NCBI GenBank assembly: GCA_938084685.1
Contig: CALKGE010000001.1
Span: forward strand, 744,001 to 808,000
DNA from: an uncultured Pirellulaceae bacterium
GTDB taxonomy: Bacteria > Planctomycetota > Planctomycetia > Pirellulales > Pirellulaceae
Direction: 5' to 3'
DNA: 64,000 nucleotides
Under the pieces are notes generated by a model. The model was not told where the DNA came from, did not search any database, and saw only the letters and a list, made by a program, of their open reading frames with translations. Shown in pieces: positions 46,079 through 55,870 of this stretch (position 1 is the stretch's first letter; each line of letters starts with the position of its first letter). A program made the translations under genes and the position numbers.

Positions 46079-46221
46079 GAATTTCGTTTTTAAGCACATC
46101 TAAATAGTCCTTTGAATATAGCAAGCCAAATCTGGATTGTAAAAGGACGATCTGACAAGAAATGAATCCTTATCTGCCACTTTACACCGAAACTTTGTAC
46201 ATTCCACAGGAATGAAAACGT

Positions 46222-46251
46222 TTGAAGTCTCGGATTCGAACTCGCTAGAAT
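46222..46251 (+). promoter_or_regulatory. Possible sigma-70-type promoter
   Basis: TTGAAG (46222-46227) is followed after 18 bp by TAGAAT (46246-46251), 32 bp before the DUF1501 start codon. The match is four of six and five of six to consensus. Confidence 0.4.
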
Positions 46252-46283
46252 GGTGATAAGTTGGAAAGTGAGGGAGTTGACAC

Positions 46284-47723
46284 GTGTACCATGCGAAAAT
46301 TAGTCGTCGGGTTGCTATTCAGGCCGGGTCAGTCGGTTTGCTTGGACTGGGAATGAACCATTTGGAACCACTCACCGCCATGGCAGATGGTGAGATTGGC
46401 ATTCCGACAGCAAAGAACGTTATTTACATCTTTTTGTCTGGCGGTTTGGCTCAGCATGAAAGTTTCGACCCCAAGCCGGACGCGCCGGAAGATGTCCGCG
46501 GCGAATTCAAACCGATTCAAACGCAGACTCCGGGAGTACTGGTGTCCGAGCATCTTCCAATGTTGGCCGCGCGGAGTAATAAGTGGTCGTTGTTGCGTTC
46601 ATTGACGCATCCATACAACGAGCACTCGGAAGGTCATCATGTCATGCTGACAGGCCGGAGCGACCTGCCGCGGGGCTTTAGCGGTTCACGCCCCAATCCA
46701 ACGGATCATCCCTGCATGGCTTCGGTGGTCAGTAAATTACTACCTCGTCGTAACAACCTGCCTCCGGCAGCAGTCCTGCCCGAGAAATTGGTCCACGTAA
46801 CGGGTCGAACAATCCCAGGTCAGTTCGCGGGAGAAATGGGTGCAGATTACGATCCCTGGTTTATCGAAGCGAGTCAGTTTCGAACATCAGAATATATTCA
46901 TGGGGCATTTCCCGAATATGGTTTTCACCGTTGGAAAGGGCCCACCAATCCGAAAAACTACAAGTTTCAAGCGCCTCGACTTGAACTACAGCACGGCATG
47001 CTGAAGGATCGATTCAAGTCGCGACTTGATCTACTTGATGGTTTGGATCAGCAACGTCGTGAATTAGACCGGGCTGCTGGTGTGGAGAGTTTTGATCGAT
47101 ACCGTGGCGAGGCGGTGCAGCTGTTAACCGGAGATGGGGTTCACAAAGCGTTAGATATTCACGAGGCAGATGAAACTCTGCAGGAAAAGTACGGGAAGAA
47201 TTCGTTTGGGTGGTCACTGCTGATGGCTCGGCAGCTGGTCGAGGCGGGTGTGCGTATGGTGCAGGTTAATCTGGGTAATGACGAGTCATGGGATACGCAT
47301 GAAAACGCATTTCATAATCTGAAAGAATACCTGTTGCCGCCAACGGATCGGGCCGTTTCGGCGTTGCTGGATGATCTGGATGATCGTGGCATGCTGGAAG
47401 AAACACTGATCGTCATGGCCGGTGAATTTGGTCGTACTCCCCGGGTCTTTACCTTCAAGGGAGCCAAGAGTGGTAAACCGGGACGAGATCACTGGGGACC
47501 TGTTCAAAGCGTTTTCTTTGCAGGTGGGGGTATCAAGGGGGGCAACGTCGTTGGTGCTTCGGATCGACAGGGTGGGTATCCGGTGGCGGATCCGTATACT
47601 CCGGAAGACATGGCTGCCACGATTTATTCTGCTCTGGGACTGCCTCAAACAGTCGCCTGGCACGATAAGTTCAATCGCCCAAATCAGGTTTATCATGGAA
47701 CCCCGATTCGTGAATTGCTCTGA
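46284..47723 (+). CDS. DUF1501 family protein without a DUF1549/1553 partner
   Basis: A 479-residue protein with a GTG start preceded by GGGAG at 8 nt. The Tat-type leader is ISRRVAIQAGSVGLLGLGM. Core motifs are VIYIFLSGGLAQHESFDPK, NEHSEGHHVMLTGRSD, LLMARQLVEAGVRMVQVN, AGEFGRTPRVFTFKGAKSG and [21 protein letters not shown]. The sequence groups with the DUF1501 type that has GEFGRTP and GRDHW rather than the GRDHHP type of the paired genes. No DUF1549/1553 gene adjoins it. The reaction is unknown. Confidence 0.9.
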   Translation: MYHAKISRRVAIQAGSVGLLGLGMNHLEPLTAMADGEIGIPTAKNVIYIFLSGGLAQHESFDPKPDAPEDVRGEFKPIQTQTPGVLVSEHLPMLAARSNKWSLLRSLTHPYNEHSEGHHVMLTGRSDLPRGFSGSRPNPTDHPCMASVVSKLLPRRNNLPPAAVLPEKLVHVTGRTIPGQFAGEMGADYDPWFIEASQFRTSEYIHGAFPEYGFHRWKGPTNPKNYKFQAPRLELQHGMLKDRFKSRLDLLDGLDQQRRELDRAAGVESFDRYRGEAVQLLTGDGVHKALDIHEADETLQEKYGKNSFGWSLLMARQLVEAGVRMVQVNLGNDESWDTHENAFHNLKEYLLPPTDRAVSALLDDLDDRGMLEETLIVMAGEFGRTPRVFTFKGAKSGKPGRDHWGPVQSVFFAGGGIKGGNVVGASDRQGGYPVADPYTPEDMAATIYSALGLPQTVAWHDKFNRPNQVYHGTPIRELL

Positions 47724-47763
47724 TCGTTCGTCACCTTGGCGATGGTTCCCTTACCGACACAGT

Positions 47764-47793
47764 ACCGTGCTACACCGTGCTACACCGTGCTAC
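47764..47793 (+). repeat. Three tandem 10-bp repeats (ACCGTGCTAC)
   Basis: Three exact copies of ACCGTGCTAC lie in the 120-bp gap before the CehA/McbA-like gene. The period is close to one helical turn. No function is evident. Confidence 0.8.
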
Positions 47794-47843
47794 AATAGTA
47801 CCGTCTTGCAGTTGTTAATCCTGTAAATTGGGAGATCCCTGGG

Positions 47844-50306
47844 GTGATACGCGTACGCTTCTTTTCTTTGCTGGGATTTGTCCTGCTGACCGTCGCCGCC
47901 AACGGACAGGACCTGACACGCGTTGCCGTAGAAGCACAGCCGTTAGGTGCTAATGTCAAACGTGTGATTCAGTCCCTTCAGTATCTGGGGCACCCTCTTG
48001 CCGATTCCCTGCAGAAGCAGTTGCAGCAGGCGATGACGGCAGAAGACTCTTTGGCAATGCAAAAGTTGCTGGATCCGTATGTTGTGGCGTTGGTGGAAAT
48101 TAATCCGGAAGTGCGAGTCAAGGGAATCCGCGGGCCAGCGAAAGCGAACATCCAGCAGCATGGATTTACGCCCTTGCTACTCAAAGTACACAACATGGCG
48201 CACGTAGAGACCGCTCTGAATATTAATTCACCTCATGCCGGACCAGTCTACGCGGGCAGTTCTCTTGGTATTTTGAAGCGTCAGGAGCAAACAGAACTGG
48301 CGGATAACGAAAACAAGCAAGGAGAAAAAGGTCGTTTTCTGGAGGTGGATGTTTTTCGAGCTCCACCGATGACCACTCGTCTGAGTGGTCTGGATATCGA
48401 GTATGTGATCATGACCGTCTCTTCAACTCAGCCCGGTCGCCGTGAAGCGTTGCTGCAGTTTGATGTTGGTCAGGGAACTCAGGATCTTGGATTCCGGGGT
48501 GAGACGCCGGTACTGTTTCACGTTGCTCCGGCCGTACCGGTTCCTTTGGATATTCGTGACGAAAACGGCAGGCCATCGCTGGCGCGATTGATCATTACAG
48601 ATCAGACGGGACGAGTTTTTCCTTCACAGATTAAACGTGTTGTTCCCGACTTTTTTTTCCAGCCTCAGATTTATCGGGCAGATGGTGAGCATGTTTTGTT
48701 ACCTCCTGGAAAGTATGAGTTAACGTACAGCCGCGGTCCTGAATATCTGGTCGGACGGATGGAACTGGAAGTGGCAGAAAAAGAGGTCTCTCCAGTAAAG
48801 ATCAGGCTGCACCGCTGGGTCGCTCCCCGGGCATTTGGTTTCTTCGGAGGAGATCATCATATTCATGCGGCAGGGTGTTCGCACTACACGCTGCCGACCG
48901 AAGGTGTCACGCCTGAGGATATGTTCAGGCAGGTTAAGGGAGAAGGGCTTAATGTGGGATGCGTACTCACGTGGGGACCATGTTTTGACCATCAGCGGCA
49001 GTTTTTTGCACCACTGGCCCATGACATCAGTGAGTCAGATACGTTACTTAAGTATGATCTGGAGATCAGCGGGTTTGGTTCCGCCGCGCTGGGACATGTC
49101 TGCTTGCTTAATCTGAAAAACCAAACGTACCCTGGATCTAATGGGACAAAGACACAGGGTTGGCCCAGTTGGACGATTCCGGTTTTACGGTGGTGCAAAG
49201 AGCAGGGAGGGGTGACCGGATATCCTCATTCGGCATTGGGAGTCGATCCGGAGGGAGGAGCAGCTTGGACGCTGCGACGGTTTGACAGTGATGCCAATGG
49301 GAGTCTCAGTCAGTCGGAAGCAGAAACCGCCTTGTTGCCTGCTGCTTTTCCGAAAATCGATCTCAACCGTAACAAACTTCTGGATCATGGTGAACTGAAA
49401 ATGGCTCTGGACCGGGCTTCGAACCAGTTACCTAATCTGGCGATCCCGGCGATGTCTGGGCGAGGGGCGATGGAAGTATTTGTTAGTACGCCACTGGGAG
49501 TCTGTGACTTTTTAAGTGCGATGGATACACCTCGGGTTTCTGAGTGGAACACGTGGTATCACCTGTTGAATTGTGGCTTTCCCCTGAAGCTCAGTGGTGA
49601 GACGGATTTCCCGTGCATGTCGAGCCGTCGTGTTGGACAGGGGAGAGTGTATGTACAGTTGGGGCAAAGAAAACGCTGGACGTATCAGCAGTGGTGCCGC
49701 GCATTGGGAGCTGGTCGGTCCTATGTTTCTGACGGTTATGCTCATGCGCTTGATTTTCGTGTTAATCAACAGACGCCAGGTACGGACGATGTTCAGTTGC
49801 CCGCTGCCGGGAACGTCCTTGTCGAGGCCACGGTTAGTTTCGCGCCAGCTACTCCCGCAGGTGTCGCGTACGGAACTCTGGATCCTGAAGAGAATCGTCT
49901 GGCCGGAGATACGGTACTGCTGCATGCACCTCGGAGTATGGAGTATGTCCAGGGTGGCGAGCGCGAAGTGGAACTTGTCGTCAATGGCGAAGTGGTAGCC
50001 AGGCAGAAAGTACCGGCTGATGGGAACCAGCATGAATTGCAATTTGAAATTGCTGTCAATCAAAGTAGTTGGGTAGCGCTGCGTCAGTTTCCTCAGCTCC
50101 ACACCAACCCGGTCAATGTCGTTATCGCAGATCGTCCGATTCGCGCATCATCGCAAAGTGTCAGGTGGTGTCTGGAAGCCACCAGACTGCTGTGGGAAAA
50201 TCGCCATCGGTATATTTTGGAAGCCGAAAGACCTGCTGCTCGTCAAGCGTATGATCAGGCTCTGGCGATCTATGAAAAAATCCTATCCGAGACCACGTCA
50301 CCATAA
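47844..50306 (+). CDS. CehA/McbA-like exported metallohydrolase with EF-hand pair
   Basis: An 820-residue protein with a GTG start and a signal peptide (FFSLLGFVLLTVAANGQ). N-terminal helical and beta-sandwich regions (about 30-320) precede a PHP-type hydrolase segment. Its metal-binding motif GDHHIHAAGCSHY puts His at 338, 339 and 341; further ligands are expected in YPHSALG and the later GETDFP. Two EF-hand loops, D481-E492 (DSDANGSLSQSE) and D506-E517, are inserted within the catalytic region. CehA and McbA relatives hydrolyse carbamate or amide-like substrates, but the planctomycete members are uncharacterised. The tricorn-like gene follows after 66 bp. Confidence 0.82.
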   Translation: MIRVRFFSLLGFVLLTVAANGQDLTRVAVEAQPLGANVKRVIQSLQYLGHPLADSLQKQLQQAMTAEDSLAMQKLLDPYVVALVEINPEVRVKGIRGPAKANIQQHGFTPLLLKVHNMAHVETALNINSPHAGPVYAGSSLGILKRQEQTELADNENKQGEKGRFLEVDVFRAPPMTTRLSGLDIEYVIMTVSSTQPGRREALLQFDVGQGTQDLGFRGETPVLFHVAPAVPVPLDIRDENGRPSLARLIITDQTGRVFPSQIKRVVPDFFFQPQIYRADGEHVLLPPGKYELTYSRGPEYLVGRMELEVAEKEVSPVKIRLHRWVAPRAFGFFGGDHHIHAAGCSHYTLPTEGVTPEDMFRQVKGEGLNVGCVLTWGPCFDHQRQFFAPLAHDISESDTLLKYDLEISGFGSAALGHVCLLNLKNQTYPGSNGTKTQGWPSWTIPVLRWCKEQGGVTGYPHSALGVDPEGGAAWTLRRFDSDANGSLSQSEAETALLPAAFPKIDLNRNKLLDHGELKMALDRASNQLPNLAIPAMSGRGAMEVFVSTPLGVCDFLSAMDTPRVSEWNTWYHLLNCGFPLKLSGETDFPCMSSRRVGQGRVYVQLGQRKRWTYQQWCRALGAGRSYVSDGYAHALDFRVNQQTPGTDDVQLPAAGNVLVEATVSFAPATPAGVAYGTLDPEENRLAGDTVLLHAPRSMEYVQGGEREVELVVNGEVVARQKVPADGNQHELQFEIAVNQSSWVALRQFPQLHTNPVNVVIADRPIRASSQSVRWCLEATRLLWENRHRYILEAERPAARQAYDQALAIYEKILSETTSP

Positions 50307-50372
50307 CGTCTGCTGGTCCGTTATCTCCGAGATCATCAGGTACTCACCCATCCGTAGGGACAGGAATGTGAT

Positions 50373-53300
50373 ATGAAGTTTTACCGACCACTGTTTTTAT
50401 TCTTGTTGTTGCTTTCACCCTTTCCAGGTATCTGCGGCGCTCAGTCAACAGGTTACTTTCGTTATCCGGCGATTCACCAGGATACAGTCGTTTTCACTGC
50501 GGAAGGTGATCTATGGAAAATCAGGCTGGGAGATCCACAGGCTGTCCGTTTGACGACGCATCTGGAACAGGAGCTGCATGCAGCGATTTCCCCGGATGGT
50601 CAGTGGGTGGCGTTCTCTGCTTCCTATGAAGGTCCTTCCGAGGTCTATGTGATTGCGTTGCAGGGAGGGCAGCCGGAGCGCTTAACCTATGATGGCGAGT
50701 CGGCCCGGGTTGTCGGCTGGACTCCCGATGGTCGCGTCTGTTACGCGACACGGCATTATTCGACCCTGCCTGACACTCAGTTGGTACTGGTACATCCAAA
50801 GTCTAAAGAGATTGATCGGGTCGAGCTGAATCAGGCTTCCCAGGCAGCCTGGTTGGAGCAGCAGGTTGGACTCGTGTTTACCAGATTGTCGAAACAGAGC
50901 TCAAGTACCAAACGGTACCATGGCGGGTCTGCTGAGCAGTTATGGAAGTTTATCGAGGGCCAGGAGGAAGCGGTGGCACTTACCGCGGACTACACAGGTA
51001 CAAGTCGTGCTCCGATGGTGCGAGGCGATCGTATTTACTTCAATAGCGATCGGGACGGCACGATGAATATCTGGTCGATGGATTTACAGGGTGGCGATCT
51101 TAAGCAACTCACAAAGCACAAAGGCTTCGATTGCCTGCGTCCCGATCTCCATGGAGACAAAATCGTTTATCAGCACGGTGCGGATTTGCGGATCCTGGAC
51201 CTGGTGACAGGCAGGAGCGAAATCATACCGATTATCCTGTCATCCGACTTTGAACAACGCCGTGAGTACTGGATCGAGGACCCGGAGGAATACCTGGATT
51301 CCTATGCGGTGAGTGATGATGGTGAACGAGTTGCCATGGCGCTTCACGGTAATCTGTTTGTCGTCCCTGTCGAGCAGGGGCGAACTGTTCATCTCACTAA
51401 ACACTCTTCCGCCCGCTATCGTTCGGTGCTGCTTCAGCCGGACACAAATAACGTTCTGGCATTGTCTGACCAGACCGGGGAATACGAGGTCTGGTCTCTC
51501 GCTGACGACGGTTTGAGTGCTCCGCGGCAACTGACCACAACCGGAAAAATCTTTCGTTTTCAACCAGTGATTTCACCCAATGGAAAATGGCTCGCTCATA
51601 CCGACAAGAATCATCATCTGTGGATTACCGAAGTGGCATCCGGTAAACAGCAACGGATTGGCGTTTCAGACTATGGAAACTTTTATGACTTAACGTGGTC
51701 ACCGGACAGTCGTTGGCTGGCCTATGTAAAATCAGCTGACAATTGGACCGATCAGATCTGGGTGTGGTCGATAGAGGAGGAGCAAGCAGTTGCCGTGACG
51801 ACCTCCCGAGCGGACAGCTATGATCCAGCCTGGAGTCCTGATGGTAAATTTCTGTATTTCCTGTCAGACCGCCACCTGGACTCGTCCGTATCCAGCCCCT
51901 GGGGTCCGCGACAGCCAGAGCCTTACTTCGATAACACGACCTGGATCTATGAGCTGGCACTTCGTTCAGATTTACATTCTCCTTTTCGGGAGCCGAACGA
52001 ACTGGACGAGGACTCTCAGACCGACAACGACAACGAGAAAGAAGGCGAGGGAGGTGAAGAGGACGACCCACGCGAAGTTGAAGACGTGGTGATCGACTTC
52101 AACAGGATTACCGGTCGCATCAGAAAACTTCCAATAGCCGCAGGGAATTACAGTGACCTGCGTGTTACTGACGAGCATCTGTACTGGGTGAGTACCACCA
52201 GGGGAACTTCGTCGTCCAAAGCGTTAATGGCTCGGGCTCGTCAATATGAAGCGGATGTTGTTACGGTGGCCGATGCGATCAATTCGTATGCAATGTCTGC
52301 CAACGGCAAGCATGCAGCTTTGTGGAAATCGGGAGCATTTTATGTTCTGCCAGCCAACGGAGAATCAGGCGGCGAGTTGGAGGATCGTGTCTCTTTGCGA
52401 GGTGTCAGGTTTTCGGTTGATCCAGTGAAACGCTGGCGGCAAATGCTGGTCGAAGCCTGGCGTCTGGAGCGGGATTATTTCTATGATCCCAATTTACACG
52501 GAGTGAAATGGAAAGATGTACTGGAATTGCATCTGCCACTGGTGGATCGGGTTACGGATCGAGCGGAGTTAAACGACCTGCTTGAACAGATGGTAGGAGA
52601 GCTGGAGGCATTACATATCTTTGTACGTGGTGGCCAGCAGAGATTGGATGATGCTGATGTCGGTGTGGGGTCGCTAGGCGCTGTGCTGCGTTACGATGTA
52701 GATCAGAGGGGATACGTTGTCGAGCATATTTACCGATCAGATCCGGACTATCCCGAACAACTTTCACCGCTTGCGCACCCGGACGTTCAGATTGCCGAGC
52801 GATCGGTGATACGGAAAGTGAACGGAGTTGATGTCAGTCAGGTGGAACACATTAACGCCTTGCTGAGAGCCCAGGCAGGACGGCAGGTCGTACTCGACGT
52901 AATTCCTCCTGGTAAGCAGGCGGTACGCCGAGTGGTAGTCAAGCCGATCTCGATGACTCGCGAAGCGGACCTGCGGTACGATCAGTGGGAATACACTCGT
53001 CGACTGGCTGTCGAAAAAGCAGGCAAAGCACAAATTGGCTACGTTCATTTACGAGCGATGGGCAAGAGCAACATTGAGCAATGGGCTCGCCAGTTCTACC
53101 CGATATATAACCGGCCAGCACTGATCGTCGATGTCCGCCATAATCGCGGCGGGAATATTGACAGCTGGATACTGGAAAAGCTGGGGCGACAGGCCTGGTT
53201 CTACTGGCAGCCTCGCGTAGGCAAGCCGTACTGGAATATGCAATATGCGTTTCGGGGGCATATGATTGTGCTTTGTAATGAACGGACTGCGTCGGACGGT

Positions 53301-53654
53301 GAAGCATTTGCGGAAGGGTTTCGGCGTCTGGGATATGGAGTCGTGCTGGGGACACGAACCTGGGGAGGTGAGATCTGGCTGAGTATTAATAACCGATTGG
53401 TAGACAAGGGGTACGCTTCAGCTGCTCAAGCGGGCGTTTTTGGTCCGGAGGGTAAGTGGTTGATCGAAGGACATGGTGTGGAACCCGATATTGTCGTAGA
53501 TAACCTCCCCCATGCGACGTATCGAGGAAAAGATGCCCAGTTGGAGGCTGCGATCAGATACTTGCAGCAAAAACTGAAAGAGGAACCGATCGAGTTGCCA
53601 GTGGCTCCACCTTATCCTGTGCGACCCGGAACAGGAAAAACACCGAATCGCTAA
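50373..53654 (+). CDS. Tricorn-like S41 peptidase
   Basis: A 1093-residue exported protein with a signal peptide (LFLFLLLLSPFPGICGAQ). TolB/tricorn beta-propeller repeats cover about 25-520 (AISPDGQWVAFSASY, SRAPMVRGDRIYFNSDRDGTMN, DLTWSPDSRWLAYV). A strongly acidic linker lies at about 545-570. The C1 region, a PDZ-like domain (about 770-870) and the S41 catalytic core follow. NRGGN is in the core, and the nucleophile Ser974 lies in ERTASDGEAF. Tricorn degrades peptides to short products; here it would act outside the cytoplasm. Its stop codon overlaps that of convergent recJ. Confidence 0.93.
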   Translation: MKFYRPLFLFLLLLSPFPGICGAQSTGYFRYPAIHQDTVVFTAEGDLWKIRLGDPQAVRLTTHLEQELHAAISPDGQWVAFSASYEGPSEVYVIALQGGQPERLTYDGESARVVGWTPDGRVCYATRHYSTLPDTQLVLVHPKSKEIDRVELNQASQAAWLEQQVGLVFTRLSKQSSSTKRYHGGSAEQLWKFIEGQEEAVALTADYTGTSRAPMVRGDRIYFNSDRDGTMNIWSMDLQGGDLKQLTKHKGFDCLRPDLHGDKIVYQHGADLRILDLVTGRSEIIPIILSSDFEQRREYWIEDPEEYLDSYAVSDDGERVAMALHGNLFVVPVEQGRTVHLTKHSSARYRSVLLQPDTNNVLALSDQTGEYEVWSLADDGLSAPRQLTTTGKIFRFQPVISPNGKWLAHTDKNHHLWITEVASGKQQRIGVSDYGNFYDLTWSPDSRWLAYVKSADNWTDQIWVWSIEEEQAVAVTTSRADSYDPAWSPDGKFLYFLSDRHLDSSVSSPWGPRQPEPYFDNTTWIYELALRSDLHSPFREPNELDEDSQTDNDNEKEGEGGEEDDPREVEDVVIDFNRITGRIRKLPIAAGNYSDLRVTDEHLYWVSTTRGTSSSKALMARARQYEADVVTVADAINSYAMSANGKHAALWKSGAFYVLPANGESGGELEDRVSLRGVRFSVDPVKRWRQMLVEAWRLERDYFYDPNLHGVKWKDVLELHLPLVDRVTDRAELNDLLEQMVGELEALHIFVRGGQQRLDDADVGVGSLGAVLRYDVDQRGYVVEHIYRSDPDYPEQLSPLAHPDVQIAERSVIRKVNGVDVSQVEHINALLRAQAGRQVVLDVIPPGKQAVRRVVVKPISMTREADLRYDQWEYTRRLAVEKAGKAQIGYVHLRAMGKSNIEQWARQFYPIYNRPALIVDVRHNRGGNIDSWILEKLGRQAWFYWQPRVGKPYWNMQYAFRGHMIVLCNERTASDGEAFAEGFRRLGYGVVLGTRTWGGEIWLSINNRLVDKGYASAAQAGVFGPEGKWLIEGHGVEPDIVVDNLPHATYRGKDAQLEAAIRYLQQKLKEEPIELPVAPPYPVRPGTGKTPNR

Positions 53655-55405
53655 GCGGATTCAGCCACCGGCCGCCAGTCTTCAAGATGTAACTCGACAT
53701 TCCGTTGTCCTCGGAATTCGTTGATGACTGGTTTGAAGACGACATCGATTTGACCATCGACTTGATCCAGCTCCTCTGCCCAGTCACCCTGACCAAACGC
53801 TACCGCTCGCAACGTTGTGCCATATTGAGATACTTTGACGCTGAGATGGCGTTCACCTCCTCCCATCCGCTTTGCGGTACCTGTCACAATATCAACCTTG
53901 CTTGCACACAGAACCGGAGCTGGATTGGCTTCGCCAAAGGGACCCAGTTGTTGCATTTGGACGATGATCTGGGGTGTGAGTTGACTCAGTGAGGCTTCGG
54001 CATCAATGACGACTTCGACAATGCGGTCCTCCTCGGTGACACTCGCCTGAATGTATTCGCAAAAGCTGGCGCGAAATGCATCAATCTCACTTTCTTCAAT
54101 CGACAGACCTGCCGCCGCTGCATGACCTCCATGTTTGAGCAGATGTTCAGTGCAGTGTTGCAACGCTTCGTGGAGATTGCCTATGCCTCCATTTCTTGCT
54201 GAACCAATTCCAGGTCTGACTCCCATCTGGTCGAGTGCGATGAGAATCACTGGGCGACCGTATTTCTCGGCCAGGCGACCACTGACTACACCAATCACGC
54301 CAGCGTTCCAGCCATGGCCGGCCAGTACAAAAGCCGGGTCATTTTCGGTATCGTACTTTTCCTTGATTTGTTTAACAGCGGCCAGATTAATACTCCGCTC
54401 AATCTTCTTGCGATCGTTGTTGAGGTTGTCGAGATACTCAGCCAGATCCTGAGCTCGTTGTGGATCCTCGGTGATCAGTAGCTCGACGCCGAGTGGAGCC
54501 TGCCCAAGTCGCCCGGAGGCATTGAGTCGGGGGCTGATATTGAACCCGATATCCTGAGCGTCAAATTCACGTTTTGCCGATAGCCCCGTTAACTTCATGA
54601 GTGCGGCCAGTCCCACAGGAGGTCGTTCCTTGAGACTGCGTAAGCCATGGGTAACGATGATTCGGTTTTCATCCTGCAAGGGCACAACGTCGGCTACCGT
54701 GCCAATCGCAGCAATCCCAACGGCCATCATCAGAAAATCTCGATGTGCCGGTTTGACTCGTGTTGCCTCACTATCCAGTTGGCAAAGTGCCCACGCCAAT
54801 TTGAATGCCACGGCCGCTCCGCAAAGACCTCCAAAAGGATAGTCGCTTCCTGGAAGTCGAGGATGGACAATCGCATCTGCTTCCGGCAGTCGGTCTGCAA
54901 ATTCGTGATGGTCGGTGATCACCACCTGCATGCCGAGGCCTTTGGCGATATCGACTTCTTCAGCATTGGCAATGCCGCAATCGACAGAGATGACGAGTTG
55001 AATTCCCTGATCGTGATGGCGGCGAATCTGATCGGCATTGAGTCCATAACCATCTGCCAGGCGATTCGGAGCAAAGTAGGTTACGTCCGCCTGAAGTATG
55101 GTCAGACAACGCATCATAATGGCAGATGCGGTCATGCCGTCCGCATCGTAATCTCCATAAATCAGAATCTTCTTGTTTGCTTTGACCGCGTCGTAGATCA
55201 CTTCGGCGGCCTGACTGATTCCGGGGAGCGCTTCGGGTGGTCGCAGTCCTGAGAGTTTCGTTTCCAAAAAGGTGGAAATTAGTTCGGGACTATCTATGCC
55301 CCGGTTTAATAGTAGCTGGGCAACGACGGCAGAGACGTTGGCCCGAGTTTCCAGTTGTTCTACCTGGTCGGGATCAAATGGGAGAATTCGCCAACGTTTT
55401 TGCAT
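53651..55405 (-). CDS. recJ: Single-stranded-DNA-specific exonuclease RecJ
   Basis: A 584-residue cytoplasmic protein of normal RecJ length. The DHH phosphoesterase domain carries DYDADG (85-90), VDCGIANAEE and the DHH triplet (165-167). A DHHA1 region contains GHGWNAGVIGVVSGRLAEKYGRP and GGHAAAAGLS. An OB-fold C-terminus ends in FRGQRNVELHLEDWRP. RecJ degrades single-stranded DNA 5' to 3' in recombination and mismatch repair. It stands alone on its strand, with its stop TAG overlapping the tricorn-like gene's TAA (53651-53654). A GGATGG-type site precedes the ATG by about 9 nt. Confidence 0.96.
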   Translation of the reverse strand: MQKRWRILPFDPDQVEQLETRANVSAVVAQLLLNRGIDSPELISTFLETKLSGLRPPEALPGISQAAEVIYDAVKANKKILIYGDYDADGMTASAIMMRCLTILQADVTYFAPNRLADGYGLNADQIRRHHDQGIQLVISVDCGIANAEEVDIAKGLGMQVVITDHHEFADRLPEADAIVHPRLPGSDYPFGGLCGAAVAFKLAWALCQLDSEATRVKPAHRDFLMMAVGIAAIGTVADVVPLQDENRIIVTHGLRSLKERPPVGLAALMKLTGLSAKREFDAQDIGFNISPRLNASGRLGQAPLGVELLITEDPQRAQDLAEYLDNLNNDRKKIERSINLAAVKQIKEKYDTENDPAFVLAGHGWNAGVIGVVSGRLAEKYGRPVILIALDQMGVRPGIGSARNGGIGNLHEALQHCTEHLLKHGGHAAAAGLSIEESEIDAFRASFCEYIQASVTEEDRIVEVVIDAEASLSQLTPQIIVQMQQLGPFGEANPAPVLCASKVDIVTGTAKRMGGGERHLSVKVSQYGTTLRAVAFGQGDWAEELDQVDGQIDVVFKPVINEFRGQRNVELHLEDWRPVAESA

Positions 55406-55463
55406 TATTCAAACCATCCATGTTTTGAATGAAAGGTCACTTCCGAAAAAGGTGACTCCAATA

Positions 55464-55500
55464 GAAAAGGTTCATGACCAGTTTAACTGGTCATGAACCT
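55464..55500 (-). terminator. Probable terminator of rpmG (16-bp perfect inverted repeat)
   Basis: AGGTTCATGACCAGTT (55468-55483) and AACTGGTCATGAACCT (55485-55500) form a perfect inverted repeat around one base. On the minus strand it is followed by TTTTCTATT. It lies 90 bp after rpmG and 59 bp before recJ, so it separates the two transcripts. The near-perfect symmetry could also make it a protein-binding site. Confidence 0.75.
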
Positions 55501-55589
55501 GTTCGCATCTGTTTTTCAACGATTCATCCGAGCAGTGTCAGGGGGGGGACATTTCCGTGTGCCTGACGCTCGCCGGGAAACTACCCAGC

Positions 55590-55757
55590 CTATTTTTTCT
55601 TTTCCACATGGACGGTGTGACGTCGCAGGCGGGGGCTGTATTTCTTCAACGATAGCTTCTCACCACCAGGTTTGCGCTTGACGCTGTAGTTGTAATCACC
55701 CGTTTCTTCGCATACGAGGAAAATGGTTTCAGCTTTCTTTTTACTTCGACCTGCCAT
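55590..55757 (-). CDS. rpmG: 50S ribosomal protein L33
   Basis: A 55-residue basic protein. It starts MAGRSKKKAE, has the central IFLVCEETGDYNY strand pair and KRKPGGEKLSLKKY, and ends SPRLRRHTVHVEKKK. The LxLKKYxPRLRRHT signature is diagnostic of L33, a structural protein of the large ribosomal subunit near the E site. Only one Cys is present, so it is the zinc-free form. The gene is monocistronic with an upstream sigma-70-like promoter and a downstream inverted-repeat terminator. It is not next to other ribosomal genes here. Confidence 0.93.
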   Translation of the reverse strand: MAGRSKKKAETIFLVCEETGDYNYSVKRKPGGEKLSLKKYSPRLRRHTVHVEKKK

Positions 55758-55840
55758 GGAATCACCCTGTGTACTTCTGTGGTGTCGTGAATTGTTTATC
55801 TGACTCGCTGGGAGACAGTGTATTATTGGTTAATGGGACT

Positions 55841-55870
55841 ATTCTAGTCGTGCTATCGGGACTTTGACAA
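55841..55870 (-). promoter_or_regulatory. Probable sigma-70-type promoter of rpmG
   Basis: On the minus strand TTGTCA (55870-55865) is followed after 18 bp by TAGAAT (55846-55841), each five of six to consensus. Transcription would start about 75-80 nt before the rpmG ATG. Confidence 0.55.

Larger units (their letters stand above)
45974..46283. other. Divergent intergenic region between lipoprotein and DUF1501 genes
   Basis: No gene is visible in these 310 bp. The stretch holds the promoter-like element of the leftward lipoprotein gene (46049-46078), a 7-bp inverted repeat GTCCTTT/AAAGGAC (46107-46113 and 46142-46148), and a sigma-70-like promoter for the rightward gene (46222-46251). Confidence 0.5.
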
